64,000 bases of DNA. It comes from Salegentibacter salegens (lineage in GTDB: Bacteria > Bacteroidota > Bacteroidia > Flavobacteriales > Flavobacteriaceae). The DNA lies in the NCBI RefSeq assembly GCF_900142975.1, contig NZ_LT670848.1:3658001-3722000 (forward strand). The letters are read 5' to 3'. Position 1 is the first letter of the stretch, and every line of letters starts with the position of its first letter. Below, piece after piece: positions 9,135-18,335 of this stretch. The position numbers and the translations under genes were made by a program. The notes under the pieces were generated by a model. It was not told the origin of the DNA and did no database searches. It worked only from the letters and a program-made list of their open reading frames with translations.

Positions 9135-10295
9135 ATGAAACAGCTTAGTAATTCTGTACTGTACCTTATGAGTATTTCGGCTGGTTTGGTGGTTGCGAAC
9201 TTGTATTACAATCAGCCATTGCTTCACCAAATAGCCGTTACCTTTTCTGTAAATGAGTCTACAGTAAGTAATGTCGCTCTTTCTACCCAGGTAGGTTATG
9301 CGCTTGGTTTATTGATAATTATTCCCTTAGGGGATAAAATAACCAATAAGAAGATTTTACAATTTGATTTCTTATTAATGATTCTTTCATTAATTGCTGC
9401 TGCGATGTCAAATTCCTTACTCTTACTTATTATTAGTAGTTTTTTTATAGGTTTTACATCGGCTATACCACAACTTTTTGTACCCATGGCCGCAGAGTTA
9501 TCTGATGATAAAGGACGTGGTCGTGCCATTGGAATAGTAATGAGCGGCTTGCTTATTGGTATTTTAGGAAGCCGTGTAATTAGTGGATTGGTTGGAGCGC
9601 AATTTGGTTGGAGAGTTATGTATTATGCCGCAGCGGTTTTAATGTTTGCACTTTTTGTATTGTTACAACTCAAACTCCCTAAAATAAGGCGGAATTATAA
9701 AGGGAGTTATGCAGTTTTAATGAAGTCTCTTTGGTTTTATTTTAAAACTGAATCTTCCTTAAGATTAGCCGCACTTAGAGGAGCATTGGCATTTGCAGGC
9801 TTAAGCGCTTTTTGGACTACCCTGGTTTTTCTAATGGAAGACTCTTTCGGATATGGCAGTGGGGTAACCGGTGCCTTTGGTCTCTTTGGAATATTAGGAG
9901 CCCTAGCGGCCACTGTAATAGGAAAATTGAATGATAAAATCAATAAAAACAGAATTATTTTGTTTTCTGTGATTTTAATTATTCTATCCTGGGTAGTTTT
10001 CCTGTTTTCCACAACTTCTTTAATAGGTTTAATTATTGGAATTACTCTGGTAGATCTTGGTCTACAGGCTTTACATATTACCAACCAGAATATCATATTT
10101 TCTAAGAATCCTGAAGCGCGTAACCGTGTAAACACAATTTATATGGTAAGTTTTTTTATTGGGGGAGCTTTGGGCACAACCGTGGGAGCATTTGCTTGGC
10201 AACATTACCAGTGGATAGGGGTTTCACTTACAGGATTACTTTTATCGCTTAGCCTCCTTATTGTGCATTTAGTCTATAAACGTAAAACACTTTAA
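9135..10295 (+). CDS. MFS transporter
   Basis: The protein has 386 residues and about twelve hydrophobic helices. The MFS loop 2-3 motif region is visible as GLLIIIPLGDKITNKK, and a second half repeat follows a charged central loop (LKLPKIRRNYKGS). The overall form resembles the drug:H+ antiporter/sugar-efflux-like subgroup (N-terminus SISAGLVVANLYYNQPLLHQ). It lies 131 bp after the HIU hydrolase and 9 bp before the deaminase gene, so it is probably part of the same operon. The transported compound is unknown; a purine derivative or its product would fit the neighbours. Confidence 0.85.
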   Translation: MKQLSNSVLYLMSISAGLVVANLYYNQPLLHQIAVTFSVNESTVSNVALSTQVGYALGLLIIIPLGDKITNKKILQFDFLLMILSLIAAAMSNSLLLLIISSFFIGFTSAIPQLFVPMAAELSDDKGRGRAIGIVMSGLLIGILGSRVISGLVGAQFGWRVMYYAAAVLMFALFVLLQLKLPKIRRNYKGSYAVLMKSLWFYFKTESSLRLAALRGALAFAGLSAFWTTLVFLMEDSFGYGSGVTGAFGLFGILGALAATVIGKLNDKINKNRIILFSVILIILSWVVFLFSTTSLIGLIIGITLVDLGLQALHITNQNIIFSKNPEARNRVNTIYMVSFFIGGALGTTVGAFAWQHYQWIGVSLTGLLLSLSLLIVHLVYKRKTL

Positions 10296-10304
10296 TAAGT
10301 TAAA

Positions 10305-10937
10305 ATGAAATATAGAATAATTGGAGTCTTGTTTATCGCTATGAATATTATGGGATGTAAGAGTAGTGAAAAGATGAATTTTGACACTCATTCAATTTCT
10401 TCCGGCGCTATTAATAAATTGAAAACTACAAAAAATATGGAAAATTCTAAAAGTAAATTTTCAGAAAATGACATAGAACATTTAAAGTATTGTCTTGCTT
10501 TAGCTGAAGAAGCTCTAAAAGCCGGAGATGAACCATTTGGTTCTATTTTGGTTAATGAAAATAATGAAGTAATCGCCATTGCCCGAAATAGAGTAAATGA
10601 AATTAACGCACTTTCACACCCGGAAATAGAATTAGCCAATTGGGCGGCAGTAAATCTTTCAGAAAAGGATAGAAAAAATACGACAATGTATACCAGTGGC
10701 GAACATTGCCCTATGTGTGCGGCAGCCCATGCCTGGGTAGAATTGGGAGGAATTGTTTATCTAAGTTCAGCAGCACAATTAGGAACCTGGCTGGAAGAAG
10801 TAAACGCCAAAGCGACACCTATTAATTTTATTCCTGTTGAAGAAATTATTAAAAATATTTCGGTTAAAGGCCCATTCAAAGGCGAACTTCTTCAGGGAAT
10901 TAAAGACTTACAAATAAAATATCATAACAATAATTGA
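10305..10937 (+). CDS. Lipoprotein nucleoside/guanine deaminase-like enzyme
   Basis: The protein is a cytidine-deaminase-fold enzyme with the zinc ligands in HPE (His105, catalytic Glu107) and CPMC (Cys135, Cys138), in the context YTSGEHCPMCAAAHAWVELG. The substrate side resembles guanine deaminase-like members (GDEPFGSILVN). Before the domain lies a lipoprotein-type signal (MKYRIIGVLFIAMNIMGC, Cys18) and a 30-residue linker, which would place the enzyme outside the cytoplasm. An internal ATG at 10437 could give a cytosolic form, but the signal-containing frame begins only 9 bp after the MFS stop and has good spacing. A secreted deaminase is unusual. The substrate is not determined. Confidence 0.8.
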   Translation: MKYRIIGVLFIAMNIMGCKSSEKMNFDTHSISSGAINKLKTTKNMENSKSKFSENDIEHLKYCLALAEEALKAGDEPFGSILVNENNEVIAIARNRVNEINALSHPEIELANWAAVNLSEKDRKNTTMYTSGEHCPMCAAAHAWVELGGIVYLSSAAQLGTWLEEVNAKATPINFIPVEEIIKNISVKGPFKGELLQGIKDLQIKYHNNN

Positions 10938-10938
10938 A

Positions 10939-11751
10939 ATGAAAAATATAATATTCAGTCTTGCACTTATAATCATAACTGCTGTAAGCTGTAACACTGT
11001 AAAAAAAACGAGTGAATCTACAGATGATTCTACTTCAAGTATAGCTGATAAGGAATCTATTATCCAGGAAAAATGGACGCTAATAGAACTGGAAGGTCAG
11101 AAAATAACTAACAATAATAAAAATGCTATTTATTTCACCTTAAATCCAGATGGGAATAGCATAAATGGTTTTGCCGGATGCAATACGTTTTTTGGGGATT
11201 ATAATTTAGAGGAAAATAACCGCATTCGGTTTTCTAAATTAGCTACTACGCGTATGGCCTGTCCTGAAAATATGATTGAGGAAAGCGAAATTTTGAAAGT
11301 TTTTGAGCTTGCAGATAATTATACGGTAAATGATAATTTCTTAATGCTTAATGTTGGAAGGCGAAGCCCTCTGGCTGTTTTCGAAAAATCTGTTCCAGAG
11401 GTTATAGGGAAGTATTGGAAACTTAAAACCCTGGAAGGACAGGAAATTGAAATGAGCGAAAACCAGGAGAGAGAAGCGTACTTTATTCTGGATGCTAAGG
11501 ATAATATGATTAAAGGTTTTGCAGGTTGTAATACTTTTAATGGTACATATACTTTGGAAGAAGGCAATCGTATTAATTTTTCTCAAATGGCTACTACTAT
11601 GAAAGCTTGTGCTAATGTAGCTATCAATGAATCGGAATTCTTAAAGGTTTTTGAACTGGCAGATAATTACACAATTCAGGGAGATGTCTTAAGCTTAAAT
11701 GTTGGAAGACGTGCACCCCTAGCCGTTTTTGAAGCGGTTTATTTTGATTAG
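10939..11751 (+). CDS. Lipoprotein with two META (HslJ-like) domains
   Basis: The protein has 270 residues, a lipoprotein signal (IIITAVSC; Cys18) and two tandem META domains (about 48-150 and 155-267). They are clearly internal duplicates: both contain GFAGCNTF, an LxVFELADNYT segment and NVGRR(S/A)PLAVFE. Each has a conserved cysteine pair (GFAGCN, then MAC or KAC). META-domain proteins such as HslJ are linked to envelope stress or novobiocin resistance, but the biochemical role is unknown. It starts 1 bp after the deaminase gene, so the two are co-transcribed. Confidence 0.85.
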   Translation: MKNIIFSLALIIITAVSCNTVKKTSESTDDSTSSIADKESIIQEKWTLIELEGQKITNNNKNAIYFTLNPDGNSINGFAGCNTFFGDYNLEENNRIRFSKLATTRMACPENMIEESEILKVFELADNYTVNDNFLMLNVGRRSPLAVFEKSVPEVIGKYWKLKTLEGQEIEMSENQEREAYFILDAKDNMIKGFAGCNTFNGTYTLEEGNRINFSQMATTMKACANVAINESEFLKVFELADNYTIQGDVLSLNVGRRAPLAVFEAVYFD

Positions 11752-11857
11752 ATAAAAAATATCCCCTTTGAATAAAGATCTAAATGGATGTTAGCAGGTT
11801 TTTTATCTGGAAACTTAGATCACTATAAATTTTTAAGAAACCTATAATAAAATAATT

Positions 11858-12349
11858 ATGAAGATATTTAAAAGCATATTGTGTGCCGTAATAGTATTAA
11901 TCACTTATTCTACGTCTGCGCAATATTTAAATAAATCTTTAGACTTGAACCAATCAGGAGCTTTAAAGTTAGCAGCACAAGCCGGGTTGGAAGCTCAAAA
12001 ATTGAACAAAAATGTATCCATTGCAATACTCAATTCATCAGGGACTACTTTATTATTGCTGAAGGGAGACCAGGTAGGACCTCATAATACAGAAGCTTCC
12101 AGAAAAAAAGCCTATACCTCTTTATCTACAAAAACCCCAAGTTTTGAATTAATGAGAAAAGCAGCTGAAAGTAGAGATGCTAAGAACTTAAATACAGTAG
12201 ACGAACTTTTATTATTAGGCGGGGGAGCACCTATTTGGAAAGATGGTGAACTTGTGGGAGGTATTGGTATATCTGGCGGAGGTAGCGGTGAAAATGACCA
12301 CAAAATAGCCTTGGCTGCCCTTAAAAAATTAGGGTTTGCAATAAATTAA
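11858..12349 (+). CDS. Exported GlcG/HbpS-family protein
   Basis: This 163-residue protein has a signal peptide (to about STSAQ) followed by a GlcG/HbpS-like domain. Hallmarks are the N-terminal helix, AILNSSGTTLLLLKGD, the HNTEASRKKAYTSLS segment and the glycine-rich LLLGGGAPIWKDGELVGGIG followed by a C-terminal helix. The family includes heme-binding HbpS and proteins of unknown function found beside glycolate or purine-related enzymes. It lies 106 bp after the META gene and is probably the last gene of this group. Binding of heme or another cofactor is not shown by the sequence. Confidence 0.8.
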   Translation: MKIFKSILCAVIVLITYSTSAQYLNKSLDLNQSGALKLAAQAGLEAQKLNKNVSIAILNSSGTTLLLLKGDQVGPHNTEASRKKAYTSLSTKTPSFELMRKAAESRDAKNLNTVDELLLLGGGAPIWKDGELVGGIGISGGGSGENDHKIALAALKKLGFAIN

Positions 12350-12423
12350 ATTAATTCAAGTGAAGTGGTAACGAGCTCTGACTAAAATTTTGGGGATACT
12401 GGAAAAGTAAAACTGAATCATTT

Positions 12424-12603
12424 TTAGAATCTTCTAAATCTTGTAACTAGAACGATAGAAAATACGAAGATAAGAAGCAGGAAAAGGATGGTAATCTGAT
12501 TTTCTAGCCAAATCGAATAATAGAAATTCCTGTGAAAGTATAATGATAAGGCCAATGCAAGGAGTATGCCTAGACACAGAATTTTATATGTATTTAATTG
12601 CAT
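12424..12603 (-). CDS. Small two-helix membrane protein
   Basis: A 59-residue frame runs from an ATG at 12603 to TAA at 12424. It encodes two strongly hydrophobic segments (KILCLGILLALALSLYF and ITILFLLLIFVFSIVLV) separated by a short polar, aromatic loop and ending in basic residues (TRFRRF), as expected for an inner-membrane hairpin with cytoplasmic ends. I do not recognise a family. The remaining gap 12604-12904 shows no gene. Confidence 0.55.
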   Translation of the reverse strand: MQLNTYKILCLGILLALALSLYFHRNFYYSIWLENQITILFLLLIFVFSIVLVTRFRRF

Positions 12604-12904
12604 AATAATTTCTTAAGGAGATCCTATTATGCTAAGTCCAAATCTTATACCTGTATTTAAAGTTGCTTACCAGGAATAAGATTAAATTACTGGAATATAG
12701 TTCTTTAAAGAATTTCACATCGGTTTTCAATTATTTTAAAGCGGGGTAAATAGAGCCAGTTGGAGAAAAACGTACCGGTTATATAAACAGATGAACGTTT
12801 ACTTTCATACGAATGGCATTTAAAAGAAACAAAGCCTGTATAATTATTCAATTTATCCTGCATTTTCAATTATTTGGCTGGAATTCAGGTTAATTCAGGC
12901 AAGC

Positions 12905-15610
12905 TTATTTCACAATAATCTCATCCAGAAAGATAAAACTCGACTTTCCTGCACCGGTATGCCACTCGGGTAAAGGTCCCATAGATTTTATTAAGACTTT
13001 TATATACCGTGCTTTTTCGTTTAATTTTCCAGAAGAAAAATTCTCAATAATTAAACCTTGCTTTTGAGGATCTATTTTATTTTCAGCAATGGCTACTTTC
13101 CTGAATTCTTTTGCGTCATTAGAAACATAGAACTCTACACTTGCCGGAAGCATAATCCAGGAAATTAATCGCTGGAAGAAATTGGAAGAAATTTCATTGA
13201 TTTGGGTTTTTGCTTTTAGATCTAAAACCACTTCAATATCCTGGCCGGCATATCCTTGCCATCTTCCATCACCAAAATCTTCTGAACCTTTTAATCCATC
13301 TGTAAGTCCTCGGGGACCTCCCGCAGCATATGCTGGATTGGCTGTACTCACGCGACCCTTTATTTTAGGTTTTGCGCCCAGGGCTTTATGCACATTAAAA
13401 TATTTAGCAGAGATTTCTCCTTTTTTGGTGTCTTTAAATCCCCTTGCCTTAATCTCTGCATTTTCTGTAATGCTTAGAGAACCTTCATATAGCTTGCTAT
13501 CTCTAGTGGGTTCTCCGCCATTGGTAGTATATCTAATGACAGTGTCTGGATACAGTGTACTTAGCTTAATCTCCATTTCTCCGGGTTTTATAGCTTCTCC
13601 GGCATTTATAAATACGTAAGTTTCCAGATCTAATAATTCGTGGGCAGTTTTATCATATTCATTTAGATTTTCTGTAAGCCAATACTCCCGGTTTTCAGCT
13701 TTCCACAAATTGATGTAATCTATTTTAAGTTGATGCAGCTCTTTAAATAACTCATCCCGGGTTTGTTTAATTTCTTCTTTTGATACTGCATCAGGATTCT
13801 CATGAACTTCCTGTAATTTTAGAATGAATAAATTCTTCTTTGCAGCAAAAGCAGCTCTTTTTGCTGCATTTTTTGCAACCCGGACTACTATCTTTTCCGA
13901 ATTAGCTTTTGTTATTTTTCCTTCTAATTCTCTGGCTAGTGCACTTGCCTCTTCAAGCATTAATTTATTGGCGTCTTCAACTTTTTGCACTTCTTCTTTT
14001 GGATAGAAGTCAAAAATACTTCCCCAAATAGAAGCATTAGTTATACTGCCAAAAACCGGAATATCCCTTAGCTCGCTAAATTTATTTAAGGATTCTGTGA
14101 TGCTTTCGCTATTGTTCATCTCAAAAAACAATAGGTCAATGGCCTTGTTAAAACTGCTTAATCTGCCTGCTCTCTCTTTGTTGGCCTGCGCTTCTTCCTG
14201 GCTTTTAATTGGATTCCATGCCATCTCTGCACCCCATATAATTCCGTGCCAGTTCGCATTAAATAAAGTCTCACCATCATCATCCCAGGCGGTGTTTATC
14301 ATTCCCATAGCTCCATATTCTTTTCCGTCCCTCACATAGTTGGCAATGTTTTTTACAGCAACATCTAGATTAGGATAGATTTCGCTCCAATTTCTCACCC
14401 CGGGTGCAACCATAAAGTCAAAGCCCGATTCTTTAAAAGGGATAATAGCTTGATCAAAACTATCTCTGGGATCGTAACCCCAGGAAAGAATAATAAGGTC
14501 TTTTGGCAAACGATCTATAATCTCCTGGTGGTTAACAGCAATATCGCCCCACATCATAGTCCGTTTTCCATGCTTTTTAAGAATTTCATCAAGCTTATTA
14601 ATATGCATTGCATATACGGCTTCCATTCCCAAAGAATCGACTAAATCTTTTGCTTTTCCAGATCCTAATCCATCGGTTTCATCGGCACCAATATTGAAGA
14701 AAGGATGGTCATAAGCCTGGGCTGCATCGCCAAGATACTCGTCTAAAAACTCATAGGTAGTAGGACTTCCTGGATTTAAATTCCATTTATTATCGGCAAT
14801 TTCATCGTAGAAAGGATTTTTTAAAATTTCTTCCATATGCCCAAAAGCCTGCTGGTTTCCAATAAGCACTAAATGATATTGTGCAGCAAATTCTTCCAGC
14901 TCGTTAATTTCTTCAGGAGTAAAAGAATCTAAAGGCGCGATATCGGCGAACTTCTCGTTACGAAGTGTATGTTCGGTATAAAGATTTAGAAAATTAAGTT
15001 TATACTGAGATAATTTACGAATAGCATCCTTTATAAAATCCACCGTGGGAATGGGACCACGACTTATATCGTCCATCCACCCCCGATATTCCAATTCCGG
15101 CCAATCAGTAATTTCCAGAACAGGTAAACTTTTATTTTTAGCAGTTCTTATAAGTTGTCTCAAGGTTTGCACACCATAAAACAAACCTTTTTCGGTATTG
15201 GCTATTAGTTTAATTTGGCTCTCTTCAATTTTTAGCCAATATCCCTGTTCCCCAATTTTCTGAAGTTTTTCTGAATCGGGCAGGAGTTTTCTTATTTTCG
15301 AACCGGGATTCTCTTCAATAGAATATAAAATAATAGAAGCTTTCTTGGGCGATTTAACAATTTCTGAAGCAACCGACATTTGTTCACTCAATTCATTTTT
15401 TAACTGCTTAAGAGCAAAGTCATTATTCTGTGAGCTGTTAGTCCATAGAACCTGAGCTTTTTCCAGGTTAAATTCAGCTTCCGAAGAAATTAATTCCTGA
15501 GGTTTAGGTATAATAGTAATATCCTGCGCTTGCACTTCAGGAAATATGAAACCAGCTAAAATGAGTGTTATTGCGATGCTCATTTTATTTCTTAGAATTA
15601 TTTTATTCAT
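12905..15610 (-). CDS. GH20-type beta-N-acetylhexosaminidase with C-terminal accessory domains
   Basis: I choose the ATG at 15610, which begins a signal peptide (MNKIILRNKMSIAITLILAG ending near VQAQ); the frame is open to 15676. The 901-residue protein has a GH20 N-terminal domain, then a TIM barrel with RGWMDDISRGPIP and the acid/base pair in NIGADETDG (about residue 306), and FNANWHGIIWGAEMAW late in the barrel. After a helical region come a chitobiase-type C-terminal domain (IRYTTNGGEPT) and an F5/8-like sandwich (LTDGLKGSEDFGDGRWQGY) that may bind glycan. It probably removes terminal GlcNAc or GalNAc in the periplasm or at the surface. GADE instead of the usual GGDE is a mild variant. 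Confidence 0.85.
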   Translation of the reverse strand: MNKIILRNKMSIAITLILAGFIFPEVQAQDITIIPKPQELISSEAEFNLEKAQVLWTNSSQNNDFALKQLKNELSEQMSVASEIVKSPKKASIILYSIEENPGSKIRKLLPDSEKLQKIGEQGYWLKIEESQIKLIANTEKGLFYGVQTLRQLIRTAKNKSLPVLEITDWPELEYRGWMDDISRGPIPTVDFIKDAIRKLSQYKLNFLNLYTEHTLRNEKFADIAPLDSFTPEEINELEEFAAQYHLVLIGNQQAFGHMEEILKNPFYDEIADNKWNLNPGSPTTYEFLDEYLGDAAQAYDHPFFNIGADETDGLGSGKAKDLVDSLGMEAVYAMHINKLDEILKKHGKRTMMWGDIAVNHQEIIDRLPKDLIILSWGYDPRDSFDQAIIPFKESGFDFMVAPGVRNWSEIYPNLDVAVKNIANYVRDGKEYGAMGMINTAWDDDGETLFNANWHGIIWGAEMAWNPIKSQEEAQANKERAGRLSSFNKAIDLLFFEMNNSESITESLNKFSELRDIPVFGSITNASIWGSIFDFYPKEEVQKVEDANKLMLEEASALARELEGKITKANSEKIVVRVAKNAAKRAAFAAKKNLFILKLQEVHENPDAVSKEEIKQTRDELFKELHQLKIDYINLWKAENREYWLTENLNEYDKTAHELLDLETYVFINAGEAIKPGEMEIKLSTLYPDTVIRYTTNGGEPTRDSKLYEGSLSITENAEIKARGFKDTKKGEISAKYFNVHKALGAKPKIKGRVSTANPAYAAGGPRGLTDGLKGSEDFGDGRWQGYAGQDIEVVLDLKAKTQINEISSNFFQRLISWIMLPASVEFYVSNDAKEFRKVAIAENKIDPQKQGLIIENFSSGKLNEKARYIKVLIKSMGPLPEWHTGAGKSSFIFLDEIIVK

Positions 15611-15720
15611 TATTACAGATAATATTTGAGGTTGATTTATAAGTATGTTTTTTGAGACACTATTCTTGGGACACACTCTTTAATAAATATTTTTAAATTT
15701 TTGAATCTGCACCATTTACA

Positions 15721-16515
15721 TTATTTTTCTTTAAAAACCCGTACCCAATCTACCAGCATTTCAACGGGCAAATCTTCATCTTTAATGCTGCCGACCCAGT
15801 TTCCGCCAAGTGCCTGATCTAGAATAATAAAAAATTCTTGGTTGAAAGGCCATTGCTTTGAGTCGGCATTTTCAATTTTTGGATAAGAAAATGTCTTTTT
15901 TCCATTAACAAAGAAATCTAAGCGATTAGGGTACCATTCCACGCCATATACATTAAAGGTATCTATCTTAAATGGAACGGTGGTGAAATATGGCGGATAC
16001 TCTTTTTTTTCCTGAATATCTATATAATTGGTATGCAAGGTTTGATAAACAATGGTGTCATAGTTCAGATATTCCATGATATCTATTTCCCCACTATGTG
16101 GCCAACCACCGTATTTGGGGTCTTGAGGCATCATCCAGATGGCAGGCCAGGAGCCTTTTCCTTTATCCAGTTTAGCTTTCACCTCAATTTTCCCGTATTT
16201 AAAAGAAAATTTATCGGTGGTTCTAATACAGCCTGTATTGTATTTTACGGTATCATTTTTATTGGTATTCAGAATGCCACGCAAATGTAATTTGCCATCT
16301 TTAACGAAACGTGTAGCATTTGAATCTGTGCAAAACCGTGCCCAATCTGCCGAATTTCTGGGGGCTTGAGACCATTTGTCGACATCGGGTTTACCTTCAT
16401 TCTCAAACTCATCCTGCCAAATTAGTTCCCATTTCCCATCGGGTTTTTCCTGGATATTTCCTGTACCACATGCGGCTACAAGACAGGCAAAAAATATAAC
16501 TACTATCTGTTTCAT
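15721..16515 (-). CDS. GH16-family endo-glycosidase lipoprotein
   Basis: The 264-residue protein has a lipoprotein signal (FFACLVAACG; Cys16) and a complete GH16 jelly roll. The catalytic motif is EIDIME (residues about 139-144), preceded by GSWPAIWMMP and followed by the usual closing strand VDWVRVFKEK. GH16 enzymes cut beta-1,3 or beta-1,4 bonds in laminarin, agar-type galactans, porphyran, carrageenan or keratan/poly-LacNAc. The two GH20 genes and two sulfatases beside it favour a sulfated GlcNAc-containing chain. That specificity is inference. Confidence 0.87.
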   Translation of the reverse strand: MKQIVVIFFACLVAACGTGNIQEKPDGKWELIWQDEFENEGKPDVDKWSQAPRNSADWARFCTDSNATRFVKDGKLHLRGILNTNKNDTVKYNTGCIRTTDKFSFKYGKIEVKAKLDKGKGSWPAIWMMPQDPKYGGWPHSGEIDIMEYLNYDTIVYQTLHTNYIDIQEKKEYPPYFTTVPFKIDTFNVYGVEWYPNRLDFFVNGKKTFSYPKIENADSKQWPFNQEFFIILDQALGGNWVGSIKDEDLPVEMLVDWVRVFKEK

Positions 16516-16553
16516 CTGATTTAAAAGGTTTTGAAGATATTTTTCATTTATTT

Positions 16554-18239
16554 TTAATATTCCGATTGTTCAAAAAATTCTGGGTGGAACCTAACTCCAT
16601 TAGTCTTCCATCTGGTGTAGTGCCCCATATTTAAACGCCGGGTAAATTCCGTGAAATTTTTGTCTTTGCTATTGCTCCAAACCGCTTCGCTAAAGGCCAG
16701 CATTCTGGGCAACAGCATATATTCCAGGTGTTCCACCGATGAAATAAACTCAGTCCAAATCGCAAACTGCGAGCCTAATACATATTTTGCCTCATTTGCA
16801 TTTAGTGCTTCGGGTACCGGTTTGTAATTATAAACGCGTTTTAAGGTGTTAATAGAGTAGGGGCCAGCCTGTGGTTCACCTTCTGGACCGGCCTGATAGC
16901 GATTAAAATAAAGAGGATCACTGGGACTCATAACTACATCGTGTCCAGATTTTGCAGCAGCAATTCCTCCTTTTTCTCCCTGCCAGCTCATCACCGTTGC
17001 ATTTGGCGCCAAGCCACCTTCCAGGATCTCATCCCACCCCAGGAGTTTACGGTTATTTTCCTGGAGAAAATTTTCCATGCGTTTGATAAAATAGCTTTGC
17101 AGGCCTTTCTCATTTTTTAAGTTTTCTTGTTTAATTCTTTGTTGGCAGGATTCACATTTTTCCCAATAAGACTTATCTACTTCATCGCCTCCGATGTGAA
17201 TATATTCTGAAGAAAAAATATCCATTACTTCTACCAATACATCCTGTAGAAACAGAAAAGGAGCTTCTTCCCCGGCACAGTAATTAAATGCCATATTTTC
17301 GGTGTCAGTGACATCGTTCCAAAGATTTGATCCGGGGGGATCCTGTTTTGGTTGTGCACAAGAGAATTCCGGATAAGCGGCAAGCGCTGCGGCCGAGTGA
17401 CCGGGCATTTCAATTTCGGGAATTACAGTGATGTTTCTTTTTGCTGCATATGCAACTACTTCGCGGGCTTGTTCCTGGGTGTAATACCCTCCATAGCGAT
17501 AAGGCTCTCCGCTTAAGGGTTCGGCATAGGTAGAATCTACCTTGTAAAAAACACTGCCCGGTATTTCCTCACGCCAGGCGCCAATACTGGTTAATTTTGG
17601 GTATTTTTTAATTTCCAATCGCCAGCCCTCGTTATCGGTAAGGTGCCAATGAAAAGTATTTAGTTTATAAAAAGCCATTAGGTCTAATACCTCTTTAATG
17701 GTTTCTACAGAATAAAAATGCCTACTTACATCCAGCATCATACCGCGCCAAGCAAATGCAGGTTCATCGGTTATCTCCATAGCCGGAAGTGTTATTTTTT
17801 CGTTGGTACGAATGCCTGGAAAATATTGCAGAACGCTCTGCACTCCATAAAACACTCCGGCCACAGTAGGTGCAGAAATAACAATACGGTCGGTGGATAT
17901 TTTTAATTTATAACCTTCTTCTTTTAGATCTAAATTTCTATCTATTTCCAGTTTTATCGTCTTGCCTGAAGTTCGGTTTACAGGAAGCTGAATTCCGCTT
18001 AAGCGTTTTACCTGCTTTTGAAAATAGATAGTCATTTCTTCCAGACTATCATTTTTTGATGAAAACTGAAGTGAAGTGTTTTTATCTATCTCAAAAACTC
18101 CTGAACTTTTTTTCATTTTCAAAGGTGCGGGAATAAGCTGGGCTTGAACCGTGATTGTTATCCCGAAAAGTAACAAGAGAAGCATTAGGCTATTTGAGAA
18201 AATTTTCTTTTTAATGAGAAACTTCTTATTACCATGCAT
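16554..18239 (-). CDS. GH20 beta-N-acetylhexosaminidase
   Basis: I favour the ATG at 18239, directly before a signal peptide (MHGNKKFLIKKKIFSNSLML ending near VQAQ); the frame also allows a start at 18326. The enzyme of about 561 residues has the GH20b N-terminal domain and a full catalytic barrel: AWRGMMLDVSRHFY, NTFHWHLTDNEGWR, PEIEMPGHSAA and the acid pair in HIGGDEVDK. The cysteine-bearing segment WEKCESCQQR follows the acid motif. It removes non-reducing terminal GlcNAc/GalNAc using substrate-assisted catalysis. It is one of two distinct GH20 enzymes in this locus, in the same orientation as its neighbours. Confidence 0.9.
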   Translation of the reverse strand: MHGNKKFLIKKKIFSNSLMLLLLLFGITITVQAQLIPAPLKMKKSSGVFEIDKNTSLQFSSKNDSLEEMTIYFQKQVKRLSGIQLPVNRTSGKTIKLEIDRNLDLKEEGYKLKISTDRIVISAPTVAGVFYGVQSVLQYFPGIRTNEKITLPAMEITDEPAFAWRGMMLDVSRHFYSVETIKEVLDLMAFYKLNTFHWHLTDNEGWRLEIKKYPKLTSIGAWREEIPGSVFYKVDSTYAEPLSGEPYRYGGYYTQEQAREVVAYAAKRNITVIPEIEMPGHSAAALAAYPEFSCAQPKQDPPGSNLWNDVTDTENMAFNYCAGEEAPFLFLQDVLVEVMDIFSSEYIHIGGDEVDKSYWEKCESCQQRIKQENLKNEKGLQSYFIKRMENFLQENNRKLLGWDEILEGGLAPNATVMSWQGEKGGIAAAKSGHDVVMSPSDPLYFNRYQAGPEGEPQAGPYSINTLKRVYNYKPVPEALNANEAKYVLGSQFAIWTEFISSVEHLEYMLLPRMLAFSEAVWSNSKDKNFTEFTRRLNMGHYTRWKTNGVRFHPEFFEQSEY

Positions 18240-18335
18240 TAAATTCGGGGGTAAGTTTCGCAGTATCGCTTGAAGAAACTCCGAAGATTTAGCTCCAGAG
18301 TTTCTGTTGAAATTGAATATTTGCATACTTAAAAC

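Noticed and set aside
8722..9148. Frames on both strands over the end of the HIU hydrolase gene
   Set aside because: They overlap a complete conserved enzyme and have no recognisable protein features.
12604..12904. Possible gene or RNA in the gap before the GH20 gene
   Set aside because: No open frame with start and protein-like sequence, and no clear stem-loop structure.
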